Source: Thermoanaerobaculum sp.
Lineage (GTDB): Bacteria; Acidobacteriota; Thermoanaerobaculia; Multivoradales; UBA5704
Direction: 5' to 3'
Assembly (NCBI GenBank): GCA_021154885.1
Contig: JAJKHS010000116.1
Coordinates: 1-64,000, forward strand
DNA length: 64,000 bases
In this document: positions 24,336 to 33,911 of the stretch, in pieces
Position numbering within the stretch: position 1 is the first letter of the stretch
Layout: each line of letters begins with the position of its first letter
Translations under genes and position numbers: made by a program
Notes under the pieces: generated by a model
Told to the model about the DNA's origin: nothing
Databases searched by the model: none
Seen by the model: only the letters and a program-made list of their open reading frames with translations

Positions 24336-27300
24336 ATGAAGAACGCACTTCCTTGGCTGGCGCTGGCGCTCAGTCTGATGATTGGCTTCCCGGCAGCCCG
24401 CCTGGTGATGTCACCCCAGGAGAGGCCGGCGCCCGAAGTCGCCTCGGCTCAGGCTCCATCTCCAGTAGCGACTCCTGCCGTTACGGCGCCTGCCGGTGAT
24501 ACCTATGCATCCTGCAAGGCACCGCCGCCGCTGCCGGCCCCTTGTTGCTCATTGCCGCCGCCTCCTCCTCCAGCCTGGTGCGAGCCCGTGCGCCTGCTGG
24601 GCGAGTTCTTTGGCAAGTCGCTGGACTCCACAGCAAAACGCGACGACCTAATGACGATGCTGAAGCAAGCGGCTCTCGACGCGAGGTATGACCTCCACCT
24701 CATGGTGGCCCTGGTGCCGGCACCGCCTGATCCGCGGCTGGACCAGGCGCTGGAGGCCGTGCAGCGCGGCTTCGCACAGTCCGAATACTTGGCGGACCGC
24801 TTCTGGCTGCCGTGGGCCGGCGGGGATTCCAAGGACGCTGGCAGCAAGACGGCGCCGGGCCTCCTTCTCTTCCGCGGCCACGAGAAGCACGGAGCCTTCC
24901 TGAACAGCTTGGCTGTCGTCTTCGTCGTCGGGGAGACACCGAAGGCAGGGATTCAGAAAGTCGCCTTCCGCGAGGCTTTGAAATTGGAGTCCGTGCTGCA
25001 GGGAGCGGCCACCGATCCGACGATAGCGATCCTCGGTCCAACCTTCTCGGGCTCGATCGAGTCGCTGCGGCTGGCGGTGAGCTCCTGGCAGCGGCAGGAG
25101 ATTGGCCAGCAGGCCCCCCCGCCGCTCCTGTTTCGCGCCGCCACGGGCTCGGCGACGGCGACGGCGAAAGCCGTTGAGAAGCCGCTGGAGGGCGTGAGAG
25201 TCAAGATCTGCCGCACGGTGCTGCCGGACGAGATGCTGCAAGAGCAGACTCTCGGCTATCTGAGCAAAGAGATGGGGTGGGACTTGCGCCAGGTCGCCCT
25301 GCTCACCGAGGCGGACACGGCCTATGGCCGCAGCGTACTGACCACGGAAGGCCACAGCGTGCCGGTATTGCTCTCGTCGATCGTCAGTGTGCCATTTCCC
25401 AGCCACATCTCCGAGTTGCGGACCGCCACCGAAAAAGAGAAGGCTGCACAGGCCAAGGCCGCGGCAGCCACTCAGCCTGCGATCCCCGCCAATCGTCCGG
25501 AGCTCTCACTCGATCTCGCCGATCCTGGCCGGCCGGCCGATCTCGTTCCGACTTTCGACGCGTCCACTGTGCTCAGTAATGAGTTGGTGCTGGAGAACCT
25601 GTTGCGGGCGGTTTCCCGGGAAGGGATACGCTATGTCGGTATCCTGGCGACGGACGTTAAAGACAAGCTTTTCCTGGCTGAGCAGGTGCGGGCCCGGGCG
25701 CCTGACGCCATCCTCTTCACATTCGACAACAATCTGCTTTATGCCCATCCCCAGTACAACCAGACCATGGACGGTATGATCGTCCTTTCCAGCGCCCCTC
25801 TTTTCACCGAGGGGGCGCCCTGGCAACCGGGGTCGCTCTCGCCACCCGGTGGAGGAATGCGCCGGCAGTTCTCCAGCGAGCTCCAGCAGGGGCTCTTCGA
25901 GGCCGTACGCTACCTGCTGGGAAAGCGCGTCACGCGGCCCCGCGCCTGGATCATGGCCGTAGGCAACGGCTCATTGTGGCCTATCGCCCGCTTGAAAACG
26001 CCCCAGCCGCCGAGCGACTACCACTTGTGCAGCGAGATGGCGCTCAAGCCGGCCAGGCAGGGACCTATGCCGGAGCCCGGCCCTCCAGCCCCAGGGACTG
26101 GCTTCGCCAGCCGCGACGACCTCCAGGTGCTGCTGGTGGCGGTCGTGCTGTCGCTCTTCGCCGTGCGGCTGCGGCAGGTTGCCTTGCTCGCTCGCGTGGC
26201 GGGAGAACGGCCCAAGGGGTATACAGGGAACCGGCTCCTGCTGGTGCTCGGCACGGTGCTGCTGGCTCTCGCCGCCGGAGCGCTGCTGGCCGTGGGGAGC
26301 CTGCCCGCCTGGGGGCGCGGAATCGGCATCGATCGGCACGACGTGGATTGGCAATGGCCGCAGGTTGCCTACCTGGGCATGCTGGCCTTGGCCTATGCGT
26401 CGCTGGTAGTTGCCGCTGCCAGGGCGGCCCATTCACGGCTCGCGCCAGCGCGGACCGTGATCTGGATGTCAGGAGGCGTGGCGGCGCTGCTCCTCCTGGC
26501 TCTCGGCATGCGGTTCACCTGCATGCCGGGAGATCAGGTCGAGCTCTTTCATCTGCGGGCGCGGGCCATCTCGTCGGGGCTGTCGCCACTGATCTCGCTC
26601 GCCGCCATCGGCGGGGCCATCTACTCCTGGATACTCTGGGAGCTCAAACGACGCCGGTTGACCGCACGGCTGTCCATGGACTGCCCGGTGGCGACTCTAG
26701 GTGATCCGGCGATGGCAGGATCGGTCAAGACCCTCCGGGCGATCAACGGCCTCTTGGTCCATACTTTGCCGCGCGATCCTCGGCTTTGGCTAGCACCGGC
26801 TGTAGCTTTCCTGCCGCCGGTCTCACTGCTCTGGGCCACTGTACAGCCGGTCGCAGAGTCCCAAGGATATGGCCGCTTCTTCATCCTTTTCGTGACCCTG
26901 GCTCTGGCGCTCGCCGCCCTCTCCTATTACCGGTTCTTCCGCCTCTGGGTATGGACCTTGCGGATACTCCACCGGCTCGACAACGCCTCGCCGCGGGTGG
27001 CCGAGGCGTTTCAGGCGGTCTCCAAAGACCTCGGCTGGCGCCCCATCCAATCGTTCGGCTGGCAGATTCCGCCGTTCAAGTCGCTCACCCTCTCCCGGGG
27101 ACGGCTGCGGGCCCTGGTTGCCGCCGGCAAGCTCAAGCTGCCGGACGGGATGACGCCGCTGGAGAACTCCTTCAAGGACATCTTTGCCTACGAGACCGAC
27201 GACGGCTCACCGCAGGAGATCGACGCCCGCAACCGGCTGGAACGAATTTTTAGCGAGGTCTGCGAGAGCTTCGAAGGGCATGCCGGCGATTCCGAGGTGC

Positions 27301-27704
27301 GGCAGTTCGTGGCGCTGCGGGTGGCGGCCTGGCTGCGCTACGTCTTCGCCCACATGCGCAGTTGTCTGATCGGCGCCCTGACCTGCGCCCTGCTTTCGTT
27401 GATCGGAGTCACCGCCTACGCCTTCCAGCCGCGGCACTTCGTCTCCCTGGGGATCTGGCTCGCCCTGGCGGCTGCCATTGGGCTGACGCTGCTGGTCTTC
27501 GTGCAGATGGACCGCAACGCCACCCTGAGCTACATCGGCGGCACCACGGCGGGCAAGGTCAATTTCGACCGCACTTTCTTCTCCAAGCTCTTCACCTTTG
27601 TGGGCATCCCTCTGCTGGGCCTCATCGCCACCCAGTTCCCCGAGGTGGGGCACCTCCTCGGGCTGCTCGCCAGCCAACTCCTGCGCATCGCCGGCGGTGG
27701 GTAG
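24336..27704 (+). CDS. Large membrane protein with periplasmic-binding-protein-like (PBP1) receptor domain
   Basis: 1122 aa. N-terminal membrane anchor (residues 5-25), a Pro/Ala-rich linker with CCSLPPPPPPAWCE, then a soluble region (~residues 90-590) whose strands and turns resemble type-1 periplasmic binding proteins: TIAILGPTFSGSIESLRLA, YLSKEMGWDLRQVALLTE, YVGILATDVKDKLFLAEQV and DAILFTFDNNLLY. About seven membrane helices follow (residues ~600-880), then a soluble stretch (~900-1010; KSLTLSRGRLRALVAAGK, FEGHAGDSEVRQFVALR) and three C-terminal helices. No enzymatic domain is recognised. It could sense a small ligand outside and signal through the membrane. Unknown family to me. Confidence 0.6.
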   Translation: MKNALPWLALALSLMIGFPAARLVMSPQERPAPEVASAQAPSPVATPAVTAPAGDTYASCKAPPPLPAPCCSLPPPPPPAWCEPVRLLGEFFGKSLDSTAKRDDLMTMLKQAALDARYDLHLMVALVPAPPDPRLDQALEAVQRGFAQSEYLADRFWLPWAGGDSKDAGSKTAPGLLLFRGHEKHGAFLNSLAVVFVVGETPKAGIQKVAFREALKLESVLQGAATDPTIAILGPTFSGSIESLRLAVSSWQRQEIGQQAPPPLLFRAATGSATATAKAVEKPLEGVRVKICRTVLPDEMLQEQTLGYLSKEMGWDLRQVALLTEADTAYGRSVLTTEGHSVPVLLSSIVSVPFPSHISELRTATEKEKAAQAKAAAATQPAIPANRPELSLDLADPGRPADLVPTFDASTVLSNELVLENLLRAVSREGIRYVGILATDVKDKLFLAEQVRARAPDAILFTFDNNLLYAHPQYNQTMDGMIVLSSAPLFTEGAPWQPGSLSPPGGGMRRQFSSELQQGLFEAVRYLLGKRVTRPRAWIMAVGNGSLWPIARLKTPQPPSDYHLCSEMALKPARQGPMPEPGPPAPGTGFASRDDLQVLLVAVVLSLFAVRLRQVALLARVAGERPKGYTGNRLLLVLGTVLLALAAGALLAVGSLPAWGRGIGIDRHDVDWQWPQVAYLGMLALAYASLVVAAARAAHSRLAPARTVIWMSGGVAALLLLALGMRFTCMPGDQVELFHLRARAISSGLSPLISLAAIGGAIYSWILWELKRRRLTARLSMDCPVATLGDPAMAGSVKTLRAINGLLVHTLPRDPRLWLAPAVAFLPPVSLLWATVQPVAESQGYGRFFILFVTLALALAALSYYRFFRLWVWTLRILHRLDNASPRVAEAFQAVSKDLGWRPIQSFGWQIPPFKSLTLSRGRLRALVAAGKLKLPDGMTPLENSFKDIFAYETDDGSPQEIDARNRLERIFSEVCESFEGHAGDSEVRQFVALRVAAWLRYVFAHMRSCLIGALTCALLSLIGVTAYAFQPRHFVSLGIWLALAAAIGLTLLVFVQMDRNATLSYIGGTTAGKVNFDRTFFSKLFTFVGIPLLGLIATQFPEVGHLLGLLASQLLRIAGGG

Positions 27705-27768
27705 GGCGGCGGGTGAGCCGTGTTAGAGTTCCCCGCGCAGCTCGATCGACTATTCCAGGAGGATTCCC

Positions 27769-28698
27769 ATGACGAGAGCGAAGTGCGTCCGGCTGTGCGC
27801 CGGAATGGTGCTGGCCGTTCTGGCCGCCATGCCGGCGATGGCGCAGCAGCAGGACTTTTCGAAGGTGGAGATCAAGGCGATCCCGGCCGCCGGCAACGTC
27901 TACATGTTGCTGGGGTCGGGGGGGAACATCGGGGTCTCGGCCGGCCCCGACGGCGTCCTGATCGTGGACGACCAGTTCGCGCCGCTGGCCGACAAGATCC
28001 GGGAGGCCGTCAAGGGGATCAACCCCGGCAGGCTCAAGTTCGTGCTCAACACCCACTTCCACGGCGATCACACGGGGGGCAACCCGGTCTTCGGCACCGA
28101 GTCCACCATCATCGCCCACGACAACGTACGCCAGCGGCTGGCGGCCGGTTCCGTCGTCCGCGGCAACAAGACGGAGCCGATGGCGGCGGCGGGCCTGCCG
28201 GTGATCACCTTCGCGGACGCGGTCTCCGTCCACTTCAACGGCGAAGAGATCAAGGTGGTCCACTTCCCCCACGGCCACACGGACGGCGACAGCATCGTCT
28301 TCTTCACCAAGTCCAACGTGGTGCACATGGGCGACGACTTCTTCAACGGCCTCTTTCCCTTCGTCGACCTGGAGAGCGGCGGCAGCGTCCAGGGGTTGAC
28401 GGACGCCGTGGCCAAGGTGCTCTCTCAGATCCCGGCCGATGCCAAGGTCATCCCCGGCCACGGCCCGCTGTCGGACGTCGAGGGGCTCAAGAAGTTCCAC
28501 CGCATGCTGGTGGAGACCACGGCGGTCGTGCGCAAGGGGATGGCGGCCGGCAAGACCCTGGAGCAACTCCAGGCCGCCGGCCTGCCCGACGAGTGGAAGA
28601 GCTGGAGCTCCTTCATCGACACCAAGGGCTGGATCGCCACCATCCACGACAGCTTCGGAGCGGCGAAGAAGAACCCGGCGGGATCGAAGCACCACTAG
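27769..28698 (+). CDS. Exported metallo-beta-lactamase-fold hydrolase
   Basis: 309 aa with a signal peptide ending in MPAMAQQ. Zinc motif THFHGDHTGG (HxHxDH), then FPHGHTDGDSIVFF (third His) and KVIPGHGPLSD (last His) follow in the expected order. This is the subclass B3-like/SoxH-type periplasmic MBL-fold group rather than a proven antibiotic hydrolase; no specific substrate is deducible. The stop overlaps the convergent hemE stop by 4 bp. Confidence 0.88.
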   Translation: MTRAKCVRLCAGMVLAVLAAMPAMAQQQDFSKVEIKAIPAAGNVYMLLGSGGNIGVSAGPDGVLIVDDQFAPLADKIREAVKGINPGRLKFVLNTHFHGDHTGGNPVFGTESTIIAHDNVRQRLAAGSVVRGNKTEPMAAAGLPVITFADAVSVHFNGEEIKVVHFPHGHTDGDSIVFFTKSNVVHMGDDFFNGLFPFVDLESGGSVQGLTDAVAKVLSQIPADAKVIPGHGPLSDVEGLKKFHRMLVETTAVVRKGMAAGKTLEQLQAAGLPDEWKSWSSFIDTKGWIATIHDSFGAAKKNPAGSKHH

Positions 28699-29735
28699 GG
28701 GTTGAGGGACAACCGCTTCACCGCCTCCACGAACGCCTTCGCGTTCTCGACCGGGACCATGGGCAGGATGCCGTGGCCGAGGTTGACCACGTGGGGGCCA
28801 CCGCTCCCCTCCCGGAGGAGGTCCGCCGTGCGGCGCTCGATCTCCGGGATGGGGGCGAGCAGGGCCGCCGGGTCGAGGTTCCCTTGCAGGACGCGTGGAC
28901 CCACGATCCGGCGCACGGTGGAGAGCGGCTGGCGCCAGTCGACCGACAGCACGTCCACGGGCAGCTCCGCCAGGGCGGGGAGCAGGTGCGAGCCGCCGTT
29001 GACGTAGTAGATGAGCGGCACTTCACCTTTCAGCGCGTCGACGATCCTGCGCAGCGGCGGGAGGGCGACGGCGCGCCAGCGCTCCAGGTCCAGCAGGCCG
29101 CCCCAGGTGTCGAAGAGCTGGAGGGCTTGAGCGCCGGCGGCGATCTGGCCTTTCAGGTAGGCGATCGAGGTGCCGGCGACGCGGTCGAGGAGCAGGGCGA
29201 GCCCCTCGGGGTCGCCATAGCTCCAGGCCAGGAGGTGCTCGAAGTGCTTCGAGCCGCCGCCCTCGACGAGATAGGCGGCGAGCGTCCACGGTGTGCCGCC
29301 GAAGCCGAGGACGGGTACCCGGCCGTCGAGCTCGCGACGGACGAGGCGCAGGGCGGCGAAGACATAGCCCAGGGTCTCGTCCACCTCCGGGTTGCGCAGG
29401 CGGGCGACGTCCTCGCGGGTGCGCACCGGGTGAGGGAAGCTGGGGCCGTCCCCCTTGACGAACTGCAACTCGGCGCCCATGGCCTCCAGCGGCAGCAGGA
29501 TGTCGGCGAAGAGGATGGCCGCGTCGACGCCGAGGATATCGACCGGCTGGATCGTCACCTCGGCGGCCAGCTCGGGGGTCTTGCACAGGGTGAGGAAGTC
29601 CACCTTCTGGCGGATCGCCCGGTATTCGGGGAGGTAGCGGCCGGCCTGGCGCATGATCCATACGGGCCGGCGCTCCGTGGCCTCGCCACGGCAGGTGCGG
29701 AGAAAGAGATCGTTCACGGCCCGGGAGGATAGCAT
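28695..29735 (-). CDS. hemE: Uroporphyrinogen decarboxylase
   Basis: 346 aa. The UroD signature WIMRQAGRYLPEYR is at residues 26-39, and GFGGTPWTLAAYLVEG and LIYYVNGGSHLLPAL follow; the conserved Asp lies in LFADILLPLEAMG. Decarboxylates uroporphyrinogen III to coproporphyrinogen III in heme synthesis, in the cytoplasm. Convergent with the MBL-fold gene. The ATG at 29735 was kept; an alternative GTG lies seven codons on. Confidence 0.97.
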   Translation of the reverse strand: MLSSRAVNDLFLRTCRGEATERRPVWIMRQAGRYLPEYRAIRQKVDFLTLCKTPELAAEVTIQPVDILGVDAAILFADILLPLEAMGAELQFVKGDGPSFPHPVRTREDVARLRNPEVDETLGYVFAALRLVRRELDGRVPVLGFGGTPWTLAAYLVEGGGSKHFEHLLAWSYGDPEGLALLLDRVAGTSIAYLKGQIAAGAQALQLFDTWGGLLDLERWRAVALPPLRRIVDALKGEVPLIYYVNGGSHLLPALAELPVDVLSVDWRQPLSTVRRIVGPRVLQGNLDPAALLAPIPEIERRTADLLREGSGGPHVVNLGHGILPMVPVENAKAFVEAVKRLSLNP

Positions 29736-29796
29736 TCCCTCTGCAAGAGGAGGGGGTCGGGGTGACGAGGGTTCGCGTGGAGTACACTGGCAGTCG

Positions 29797-31602
29797 ATGT
29801 TGAGACTCGTCGCTTATGCCCCCGATGGTGTCCGGCGCTTTCCCGTTCACCGCAGTGAGCTGATCATCGGGAGCTTCCCCGAGTGCGACATCTGCCTCCC
29901 CTACACCGGCGTGGCGCAGCGGCACGCGCGGCTGCTCTACGACGGCAACCAGTTGCGGATCGAGGATCTGGGCAGCCGCCGCGGCCTCCTGGTGAGCGGC
30001 CGCAAGGTGAAGGAGGCGTCGCTGGAGGTGCTGGACGAGATCCGGCTGGGCGGGGTGACCCTGCTGGTCGAAGACGTGGTCCCCGGACCGGAGAAGCCCC
30101 CGCCGCCGACACCCGCGGAGCCGATCGGACCGCCGCGCATCACCCCGGAGCGCATGATCGAGCACCTGAACCGGATCTCCGAGTGGGTGCTGGCCGACGC
30201 CGAGAGCCGTACCACCTCCGAAGCCCTGGTCCAGGAGGTGCTCGCCGACTTCGGCGGCGGCGCCCTCTTCCTCCTCCTGGGCGATGAGGAGAACGCCGGC
30301 GTCAAGCTGGTGGTGGCAACCGATCAGGCGTGGCTGGCCAGCGGCGAGGGGTTGCTCGAGCAGATCCTCCGCCGTCGCGCTGCCGAACCCGCCGCAGCGG
30401 CGAACCGCTGCTTCGAGGGCGAGCTGGCCGGCGCGCCGGCCTGGATCTGCCATCTCACCTTCGGCGCCATGGACCGCAAGTACGCGATGATGGTCGCCTT
30501 CCCCCGTTTCCGGCCGGAGGAGCTGGGGTGGTCGCCGATGGCGGCCCTGAGCGGCCTCGGCCACCTCCTGGTGCTGGGCCTGGTGCACCACGTGGGGTGG
30601 TACGAGCCCATCCTGCCGGGCCACCCGGGACAGCAGGACCTGACCCTGGACCCGAACCTCGTGGTGGGCGAGTCGCTGGCCATGAAGCAGGTCGTGGAGC
30701 AGCTCCGGGCCGCGGTCGATCCCCCGGTCCACGTGCTCCTCTCCGGCGAGCCGGGGGTGGGCAAGGACCTCCTTGCCCGCTCCCTCCATCTCTCGGGGCC
30801 GCGGCGGCATGGGCCGTTCGTGATCGCGAGCTGCGGCGGCGCGCGTCCCTTGCAGATCGAGGCCGACCTCTTCGGCGCCGAGGTGCCCGGCAAGGGCGGT
30901 CCCGTCCGGCGCGAGGGCAAGCTCCTGCTGGCCCACGGCGGCACCCTCTTCCTCGACGAGGTGGAGCAGCTTCCCATGGAGCTTCAGGCCCGGCTGGTCC
31001 GCTTCCTGCGCTCGGGCGCGGTGGAGCCCGCGGGGAGCACCGAGGCCCACGCCGTCGACGTGCGCCTGGTGGTGGGGAGCCGCGGCACGCTCGACTCGGT
31101 GGTGACCCGCGACCTCTTCCGGGTCGATCTCGCCTACCGGCTGTCGCAGCTCGTCATCGACGTGCCGCCGCTGCGCGACCGCCGGGAGGATCTGCCGCTG
31201 CTCATTCAGTCCTACATCAACCGGTTCTGCCACGAAACGGGCAAGCGTATGCAGGGGATCACAGTCAAGGCCATGTCCGCCCTGCTGAGCTACGACTACC
31301 CGGGCAACCTGGCGGAGCTGGAGAACATCGCCCGCCAGCTCGTCTACATGGCGCCGGCCAAGGGGCCGGTGGACGTCAACCTGCTGCCGGACCGGGTGCG
31401 CAACGGTACCCTCATGGCCACGACGCGGGTGGACGCCGCCTCGGACCTGGAGCTGGAGCACCTGGTCAGCGGCACCGAGCAGAGCGCCATCCGCGAGGCC
31501 TTGCGCCGCACCAACGGCAACAAGTCCCAGGCCGCCCGCCTCCTGGGCTTGTCGCGCAACGGCCTGGCGATCAAGATGGAGCGCTACGGGCTGAAAGCCT
31601 GA
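29797..31602 (+). CDS. FHA + AAA + Fis-type regulator lacking GAFTGA
   Basis: 601 aa. An FHA domain (residues ~5-95; ELIIGSFPECDICLP, HARLLYDGNQLRIEDLGSRRG) comes first, then a GAF-like sensor (~110-270), an AAA+ core with Walker A GEPGVGKD (~317) and Walker B GGTLFLDEVEQLP (~381), and a C-terminal Fis HTH (NGNKSQAARLLGLSRNG). Bacterial enhancer-binding proteins carry GAFTGA after DLFG; here that place reads DLFGAEVPGKGG, so sigma-54 contact may be lost. FHA points to phosphothreonine input from a Ser/Thr kinase not in the window. The gene is divergent from hemE. Confidence 0.85.
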   Translation: MLRLVAYAPDGVRRFPVHRSELIIGSFPECDICLPYTGVAQRHARLLYDGNQLRIEDLGSRRGLLVSGRKVKEASLEVLDEIRLGGVTLLVEDVVPGPEKPPPPTPAEPIGPPRITPERMIEHLNRISEWVLADAESRTTSEALVQEVLADFGGGALFLLLGDEENAGVKLVVATDQAWLASGEGLLEQILRRRAAEPAAAANRCFEGELAGAPAWICHLTFGAMDRKYAMMVAFPRFRPEELGWSPMAALSGLGHLLVLGLVHHVGWYEPILPGHPGQQDLTLDPNLVVGESLAMKQVVEQLRAAVDPPVHVLLSGEPGVGKDLLARSLHLSGPRRHGPFVIASCGGARPLQIEADLFGAEVPGKGGPVRREGKLLLAHGGTLFLDEVEQLPMELQARLVRFLRSGAVEPAGSTEAHAVDVRLVVGSRGTLDSVVTRDLFRVDLAYRLSQLVIDVPPLRDRREDLPLLIQSYINRFCHETGKRMQGITVKAMSALLSYDYPGNLAELENIARQLVYMAPAKGPVDVNLLPDRVRNGTLMATTRVDAASDLELEHLVSGTEQSAIREALRRTNGNKSQAARLLGLSRNGLAIKMERYGLKA

Positions 31603-31617
31603 CCGGTTGATCCCCCT

Positions 31618-33768
31618 TTAGTCCGTCGCCGCGGCCACGATCAGGTCCACCAGCGATTCCAGATCCCGCAGGTCCGCCACCTCGACGGGGGAGTGGGAGT
31701 AGCGGCCCGGCCAGGAGAAGGGGAGCATGGCCGGCCCGTCCGCCAGGAAGGCCATGCCGTCCGTGGCGCCGCCGGTGAAGCCCACCTGCACGGGGATCTG
31801 ATGGTGGGCGGCCAGGCCGAGGAAACGATCGATCAGCTCGCGGGGCGCGAGGTAGCCGTTGTCCATGGCGCGCAGCACGGGCCCGGCGCCGAGGCGCTCG
31901 TCGGCGAAGCGCCGGGACTCGATGGGCGAATCGGCCGAAACGAAGGTGTCCACCGCGTGGACCTCCGCTAGGTCCTTGAACCGCTCCGCCAGCACCTTGG
32001 CGCCGTCGAGCCCCGACTCCTCCTCGACCGACCAGGCGAAGATCACCGGGCGCTTCAGCTTCGCCGGATCGATGCGCCGCAGGGCGAGGAGGAGGGCCGT
32101 CGAGCCCGCCCGGTCGTCGAAGCTGCGGGCCAGGACGCGGTGACGGCCGAGCCGGAACATCCGCTTCGGCATGGTGACGGTGCTGCCGGCGTGCATGCCC
32201 AGAGCCTCGGCCTCCCGGGCCGAGGCGACGCCGAGCCAGGCGATGAGGGCGCCCGGCGGCGCGAAGCGCTCGGCCGTGCGCCAATCCTCCCGCGGCTCGA
32301 ACACGGCGGGGACCGGGCCGCGGTCGCCGTGGACCAAGGCCGCCTGGGCCTCCCACACCGAGGCGAGGAGACCGCCCCGCTTCTGGAGGCGGAGGCGGCC
32401 GTCCGGCAGCACCTCCTCGACCCGCCAGCCTACCTCGTCCTGATGGGCCACGAAGAGAACGGGCTTGCCGCCACTTCCTATCGTGACGATCACGTTCCCT
32501 TTGGCGTCCACCTCGGGCTTCGCCCACGCCGGCAGGTGACGAAGGATCTCCTCGCGGACCGGCGCTTCGGCGCCGCTCACCCCGTAGCGGGCGATGAGCT
32601 CGCGGAGCACGGCGGCGGCCTCCTCGTGCCCCTCGGTGGTTTCCACGATGGCCGGCGCGGCGGGCAGGGCCGGCCCCGAGGCCGAGGCAGAGGCTGCGGC
32701 AGCCTCGCCCAGGGCGGAGAGGAGGCCGGCGGAGAGCGCCTCCACGTCCCGCACGGCGATCGTCTCGACGGGTGTCCCCGGGTAGCGGACCGGCAGCCCG
32801 AGGAACCCCAGGCGCACGCCTTTCAAATCCGGAGAGCCGGCCATGCCGCCGCCGGCCGCGTAATGGGGTGCCGCGGTCAGCCCGGCGAGCGTCGCCGGCA
32901 GCTCGCCTGACCGGATGGGGCCGGTCCCGGTAGCCGGCAGCGCCTGCGGCTTCGGCGGGCCGCTCTGGTTGCCCTCCCAGCCGAAGCCGGCGTCGAGGAG
33001 GACCACCTCCCGGAAGGGGCCCTGGCGACGGAAGACGTGGATCAGCCCCGCACGGTTGAGCAGGTCGTGGGCCGTCCAGGCGAAGACGACGGTGCCCGAG
33101 CCCGGCCTCGGCCGGTACCGGCGCGCCGCGTCCGCCAGGGCCACGCAGGCCCCCTTCCGGGCGGCGGCCGGCGCGGCCAGGAATCCGCCCGCCAAGCGCA
33201 TAGGCCGGCGAATGAGCGCCACGGGATCCATCAGGCGGATCCCCAGCGCGGCCACCTCGCCGGCGTTCTCGGCGCCGGCGTCAAGATAGAGGTCCTCCAC
33301 CTGGAAGGGGCGGTCCGGCGGCGCGGCCGACCCCTGCTGGAGGTGCACCGAGGGGAGCGCCACGGCTCCCGGCAGCCACCCTCGGGCGCCGCCGATCATC
33401 ACCGTCTGCCCCTGGAAGCCTTGCGTCCACAGCGCCCCCGTGAGCCCGGCGCCGGCCGGGACGACGCGCAGGTAGCCGTCCTCCCGGATGCCGCTGACGA
33501 CGAATCCCGGCTCGCCCAGCTCGCAGGCCACCAGCCGCCGCGGCTCGCCCGAGCCCACCGTGAGGACGACGTCGCCGAGGGCGTCCCGCTGCGCCGGCCG
33601 GCCCGCCAGCCGGCCCTGGATGAAGTCCGCCGCGGGGGCCTCCCGGCCGGCCACGGCGATGACGTTCAGGAACGCCTCGGTCTCCTCGCCCAGGGTGGCG
33701 GCGGGGAGGAGGCTGGGGTGGAGGAGGGACAAGAGGGCGAGGCCAGCGAAGGCGCGCAGGTCGATCAC
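31618..33768 (-). CDS. Tandem M42-family aminopeptidase, N-terminal half degenerate
   Basis: 716 aa with a signal peptide (residues 1-24). Two M42-like domains lie in tandem (~25-355 and ~365-716). The C-terminal one keeps every metal and catalytic residue: LFVAHQDEVGW (His), RSFDDRAGS (Asp), WSVEEESG (Glu pair), SADSP (Asp) and GRYSHSP (His). In the N-terminal copy the matching sites read LVACELGEPGF, FAWTAHDLL and VVLLDAGFGW, so ligands are lost. M42 enzymes cleave peptides from the N-terminus; the first half may serve as a scaffold or inhibitor domain. Both flanking genes converge or diverge with short gaps. Confidence 0.82.
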   Translation of the reverse strand: MIDLRAFAGLALLSLLHPSLLPAATLGEETEAFLNVIAVAGREAPAADFIQGRLAGRPAQRDALGDVVLTVGSGEPRRLVACELGEPGFVVSGIREDGYLRVVPAGAGLTGALWTQGFQGQTVMIGGARGWLPGAVALPSVHLQQGSAAPPDRPFQVEDLYLDAGAENAGEVAALGIRLMDPVALIRRPMRLAGGFLAAPAAARKGACVALADAARRYRPRPGSGTVVFAWTAHDLLNRAGLIHVFRRQGPFREVVLLDAGFGWEGNQSGPPKPQALPATGTGPIRSGELPATLAGLTAAPHYAAGGGMAGSPDLKGVRLGFLGLPVRYPGTPVETIAVRDVEALSAGLLSALGEAAAASASASGPALPAAPAIVETTEGHEEAAAVLRELIARYGVSGAEAPVREEILRHLPAWAKPEVDAKGNVIVTIGSGGKPVLFVAHQDEVGWRVEEVLPDGRLRLQKRGGLLASVWEAQAALVHGDRGPVPAVFEPREDWRTAERFAPPGALIAWLGVASAREAEALGMHAGSTVTMPKRMFRLGRHRVLARSFDDRAGSTALLLALRRIDPAKLKRPVIFAWSVEEESGLDGAKVLAERFKDLAEVHAVDTFVSADSPIESRRFADERLGAGPVLRAMDNGYLAPRELIDRFLGLAAHHQIPVQVGFTGGATDGMAFLADGPAMLPFSWPGRYSHSPVEVADLRDLESLVDLIVAAATD

Positions 33769-33788
33769 TTGCGGGATTGTAACGCGCC

Positions 33789-33873
33789 TCAGGGACAGCA
33801 GGGACTTCAGGGACGGCAGGGACGAGGAAAGACTTCGCGTCTCTGAAGTCCCTGCTGTCCCTGAGGTCCCTGC
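33789..33873. repeat. 9-bp-unit repeat hairpin, copy 3
   Basis: Units CAGGGACAG, CAGGGACTT, CAGGGACGG and CAGGGACGA are followed by GGAAAG and then by the reverse complement (CTGAAGTCC, CTGCTGTCC, CTGAGGTCC). Arms are nearly perfect. Located between divergent genes (33768 minus; 33912 plus). Confidence 0.85.
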
Positions 33874-33911
33874 TTCGGCTTCTGTGGCCGGCGCGGCGTA
33901 GAATACCCGCC

